NCBI GenBank assembly: GCA_947564765.1
Contig: CANODN010000005.1
Coordinates: 1-22,747 of the forward strand
From: an uncultured Roseburia sp.
Lineage (GTDB): Bacteria; Bacillota; Clostridia; Lachnospirales; Lachnospiraceae
DNA: 22,747 nucleotides
Direction of reading: 5' to 3'
A program made the position numbers and the translations under genes. Below are positions 21,759 to 22,747 of the stretch, one piece after another. The notes under the pieces were generated by a model. It did not search any database, was not told the origin of the DNA, and saw only the letters and a list, made by a program, of their open reading frames with translations. The stretch's first letter is position 1; each line of letters starts with the position of its first letter.

Positions 21759-21768
21759 TTATAGAATC

Positions 21769-22464
21769 ATGAAACGAGGAAAGAGATATTTAGAAGCTGC
21801 AAAGGCAATTGATTCGACAGCTTTATATGATAAAGAAGCAGCAGTTGCTTTAGCAAAAAAAGTAGCAGTTGCGAAATTTGATGAAACAATTGAGGTTCAC
21901 ATCAGAACCGGTTGTGACGGACGTCACGCAGAACAGCAGATTCGTGGTGCAGTTGTACTGCCTCATGGTACAGGTAAAACAGTTCGTGTGTTGGTTTTTG
22001 CAAAAGGAACCAAATTAGACGAGGCACAGGCTGCAGGAGCAGATTTTGTCGGCGGCGAAGAGCTGATTCCGAAAATCCAGAACGAAGGATGGCTTGACTT
22101 TGACGTAGTTGTTGCTACACCGGATATGATGGGTGTTGTTGGTCGTCTGGGACGTGTGCTCGGACCAAAAGGTTTAATGCCGAATCCAAAGGCAGGAACC
22201 GTTACCATGGACGTTACAAAAGCGATCAATGATATCAAGGCCGGTAAGATTGAATATAGATTAGACAAGAGCAATATTATCCATGTGCCAATTGGAAAAG
22301 CATCCTTTACAGATGAACAATTAGCGGACAACTTCCAAACTCTTATGGATGCGATCAACAAAGCGAAACCAAGCAGCTTGAAGGGACAGTACATTAAGAG
22401 CGTTACACTGGCTCCATCTATGGGACCTGGCGTAAAAGTAAATGTCATGAAAGTTACCGGTTAA
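21769..22464 (+). CDS. rplA: Ribosomal protein L1
   Basis: A 231-residue protein, normal for bacterial L1. It starts MKRGKRYLEAAKAID and has FDETIEVHIRTGCDGRHAEQ, VVLPHGTGKTVRVLVFAKG, the signature GRVLGPKGLMPNPKAGTVT and KAGKIEYRLDKSNIIHVPIG, and ends YIKSVTLAPSMGPGVKVNV. L1 binds the mobile stalk of 23S rRNA near the E site and, in several bacteria, represses its own operon. Start chosen at 21769 with AGGAGG 10 bases upstream; the frame runs open from 21721 through the leader hairpin but that part is not protein-like. It ends 10 bases before a consensus promoter for the next unit. Confidence 0.97.
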   Translation: MKRGKRYLEAAKAIDSTALYDKEAAVALAKKVAVAKFDETIEVHIRTGCDGRHAEQQIRGAVVLPHGTGKTVRVLVFAKGTKLDEAQAAGADFVGGEELIPKIQNEGWLDFDVVVATPDMMGVVGRLGRVLGPKGLMPNPKAGTVTMDVTKAINDIKAGKIEYRLDKSNIIHVPIGKASFTDEQLADNFQTLMDAINKAKPSSLKGQYIKSVTLAPSMGPGVKVNVMKVTG

Positions 22465-22474
22465 ATTTTGCTGA

Positions 22475-22503
22475 TTGACATCGGATATAGATCATGCTAT
22501 AAT
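22475..22503 (+). promoter_or_regulatory. Consensus promoter of the L10-leader transcript
   Basis: TTGACA (22475-22480), 17 bases, TATAAT (22498-22503): perfect in both hexamers and spacing. It begins 10 bases after the rplA stop and should start transcription near 22510, upstream of the L10-type leader. One of the strongest promoters in the window, as expected for a ribosomal operon. Confidence 0.93.
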
Positions 22504-22527
22504 GCATGGCGTGTTATAAAGTAAAAA

Positions 22528-22590
22528 GCATATTGCCGAAGACAGCAGGCGCCCTGGGGCGTAATCGAAAGAGCCTGCCGAGGGAAAGAT
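22528..22590 (+). promoter_or_regulatory. Ribosomal protein L10-type mRNA leader
   Basis: The stretch has the layout of the L10 leader upstream of rplJ-rplL in Firmicutes: TTGCCGAAGACAGCAGGCG, an inner hairpin CGCC-CTGG-GGCG (22550-22561), TAATCGAAAGAGCCTGCCG and a purine-rich GAGGGAAAGA. GCAGGC (22545-22550) pairs with GCCTGC (22573-22578), with an internal A/G-rich part resembling a kink-turn. In known cases the L10(L12)4 complex binds here to limit its own synthesis. Confidence 0.85.
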
Positions 22591-22610
22591 TGATATATTA
22601 ATGGATCAGT

Positions 22611-22641
22611 ACCTCTCTGTCTTTGGACAGAGAGGTTTTTT
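22611..22641 (+). terminator. Attenuator-like intrinsic terminator in the L10 leader
   Basis: ACCTCTCTGTC (22611-22621) and GACAGAGAGGT (22626-22636) form a perfect 11-pair stem with loop TTTG, followed by TTTTTT. It lies between the L10 leader and the ribosome binding site AGGAGG (22677-22682), so it can lower transcription of the downstream gene and may be controlled by leader folding. Confidence 0.9.
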
Positions 22642-22691
22642 CTTAGAACGTGCCGTATGCTGGATAAAATAATAAAAGGAGGTGTACGATT

Positions 22692-22747
22692 CGTGGCAGC
22701 AGTAGTTGCAAGAGATAGTCCAATTACGATAATGATTGGTCCTACAA
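22692..22747 (-). CDS. Fragment resembling an internal segment of uracil/nucleobase permease (NCS2)
   Basis: Read on the minus strand from 22745, the end of the window gives VGPIIIVIGLSLATTAAT. This closely resembles the conserved helix of uracil permeases (PPVVVGPxIxVIGLxLA as I recall the family). The resemblance stops where the plus strand shows the rplJ-type ribosome binding site and leader. On the plus strand, a GTG at 22693, well spaced from AGGAGG, opens AAVVARDSPITIMIGPT, which does not look like ribosomal protein L10. So this looks like a junction of two unrelated sequences. Only about 18 codons are visible, so both identifications are tentative. Confidence 0.35.

Noticed and set aside
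1..22747. CRISPR arrays, insertion sequences, prophage genes or replication origins
   Set aside because: No regularly spaced repeats, transposase or integrase reading frames, or phage-like genes were found in this window.

Overview
The window reads as chromosome from an anaerobic, low-to-mid GC Firmicute, most likely Clostridia and probably Lachnospiraceae. Evidence: strong AGGAGG ribosome binding sites, near-consensus sigma-A promoters, the order rpmG-secE-nusG-rplK-rplA followed by an L10-type leader, a flagellin of the clostridial type, and lipoprotein-anchored sugar-type ABC binding proteins. The family-level assignment is inference. Both ends are cut inside genes.

Layout. (1) 1-625, minus strand: 5' part of a flagellin gene directly downstream of a tRNA-Ala(CGC) gene with a good promoter. 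(2) 842-2086: a galactokinase-family GHMP kinase with an extended -10 promoter, closed by a bidirectional terminator. (3) 2219-4178, minus: a two-component system (OmpR-type regulator plus histidine kinase). It is divergent from (4) 4437-9830, plus: a lipoprotein with a predicted beta-propeller-like N-terminus joined to an ABC solute-binding domain, two sugar-type ABC permeases, and a HlyD/YknX-like membrane fusion protein. No ABC ATPase is present. (5) 9847-10638: a toxin-antitoxin pair (RelB/DinJ-type antitoxin, PIN-domain toxin) with three inverted repeats in its promoter and leader. (6) 10675-20113: a ten-gene operon resembling the ion-translocating half of Mrp antiporters and Mbh hydrogenases: MrpE, F, G, an MbhD-like DUF4040 protein, a fused MbhE-MrpB protein, MrpC, and four separate antiporter-type (NuoL/M/N, MrpA/D) subunits. 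No hydrogenase or NADH module lies in it. (7) 20179-22641: rpmG, secE, nusG, rplK and rplA, then a consensus promoter, an L10-type RNA leader and an attenuator-like terminator.

The most interesting parts are the kinase/regulator locus with its importer plus membrane fusion protein, which is a combination I do not recognise as a described system, and the standalone Mrp/Mbh-like membrane complex with four pump-like subunits. The last ~55 bases are odd. After the L10 leader the plus strand does not encode ribosomal protein L10, while the minus strand reads like an internal membrane segment of a uracil permease, suggesting a rearrangement or an assembly join.

How genes work together: the two-component system probably controls the divergent transporter operon. 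The Mrp-like operon would build one membrane complex coupling cation and proton movement. The final block is standard secretion, transcription and translation machinery.
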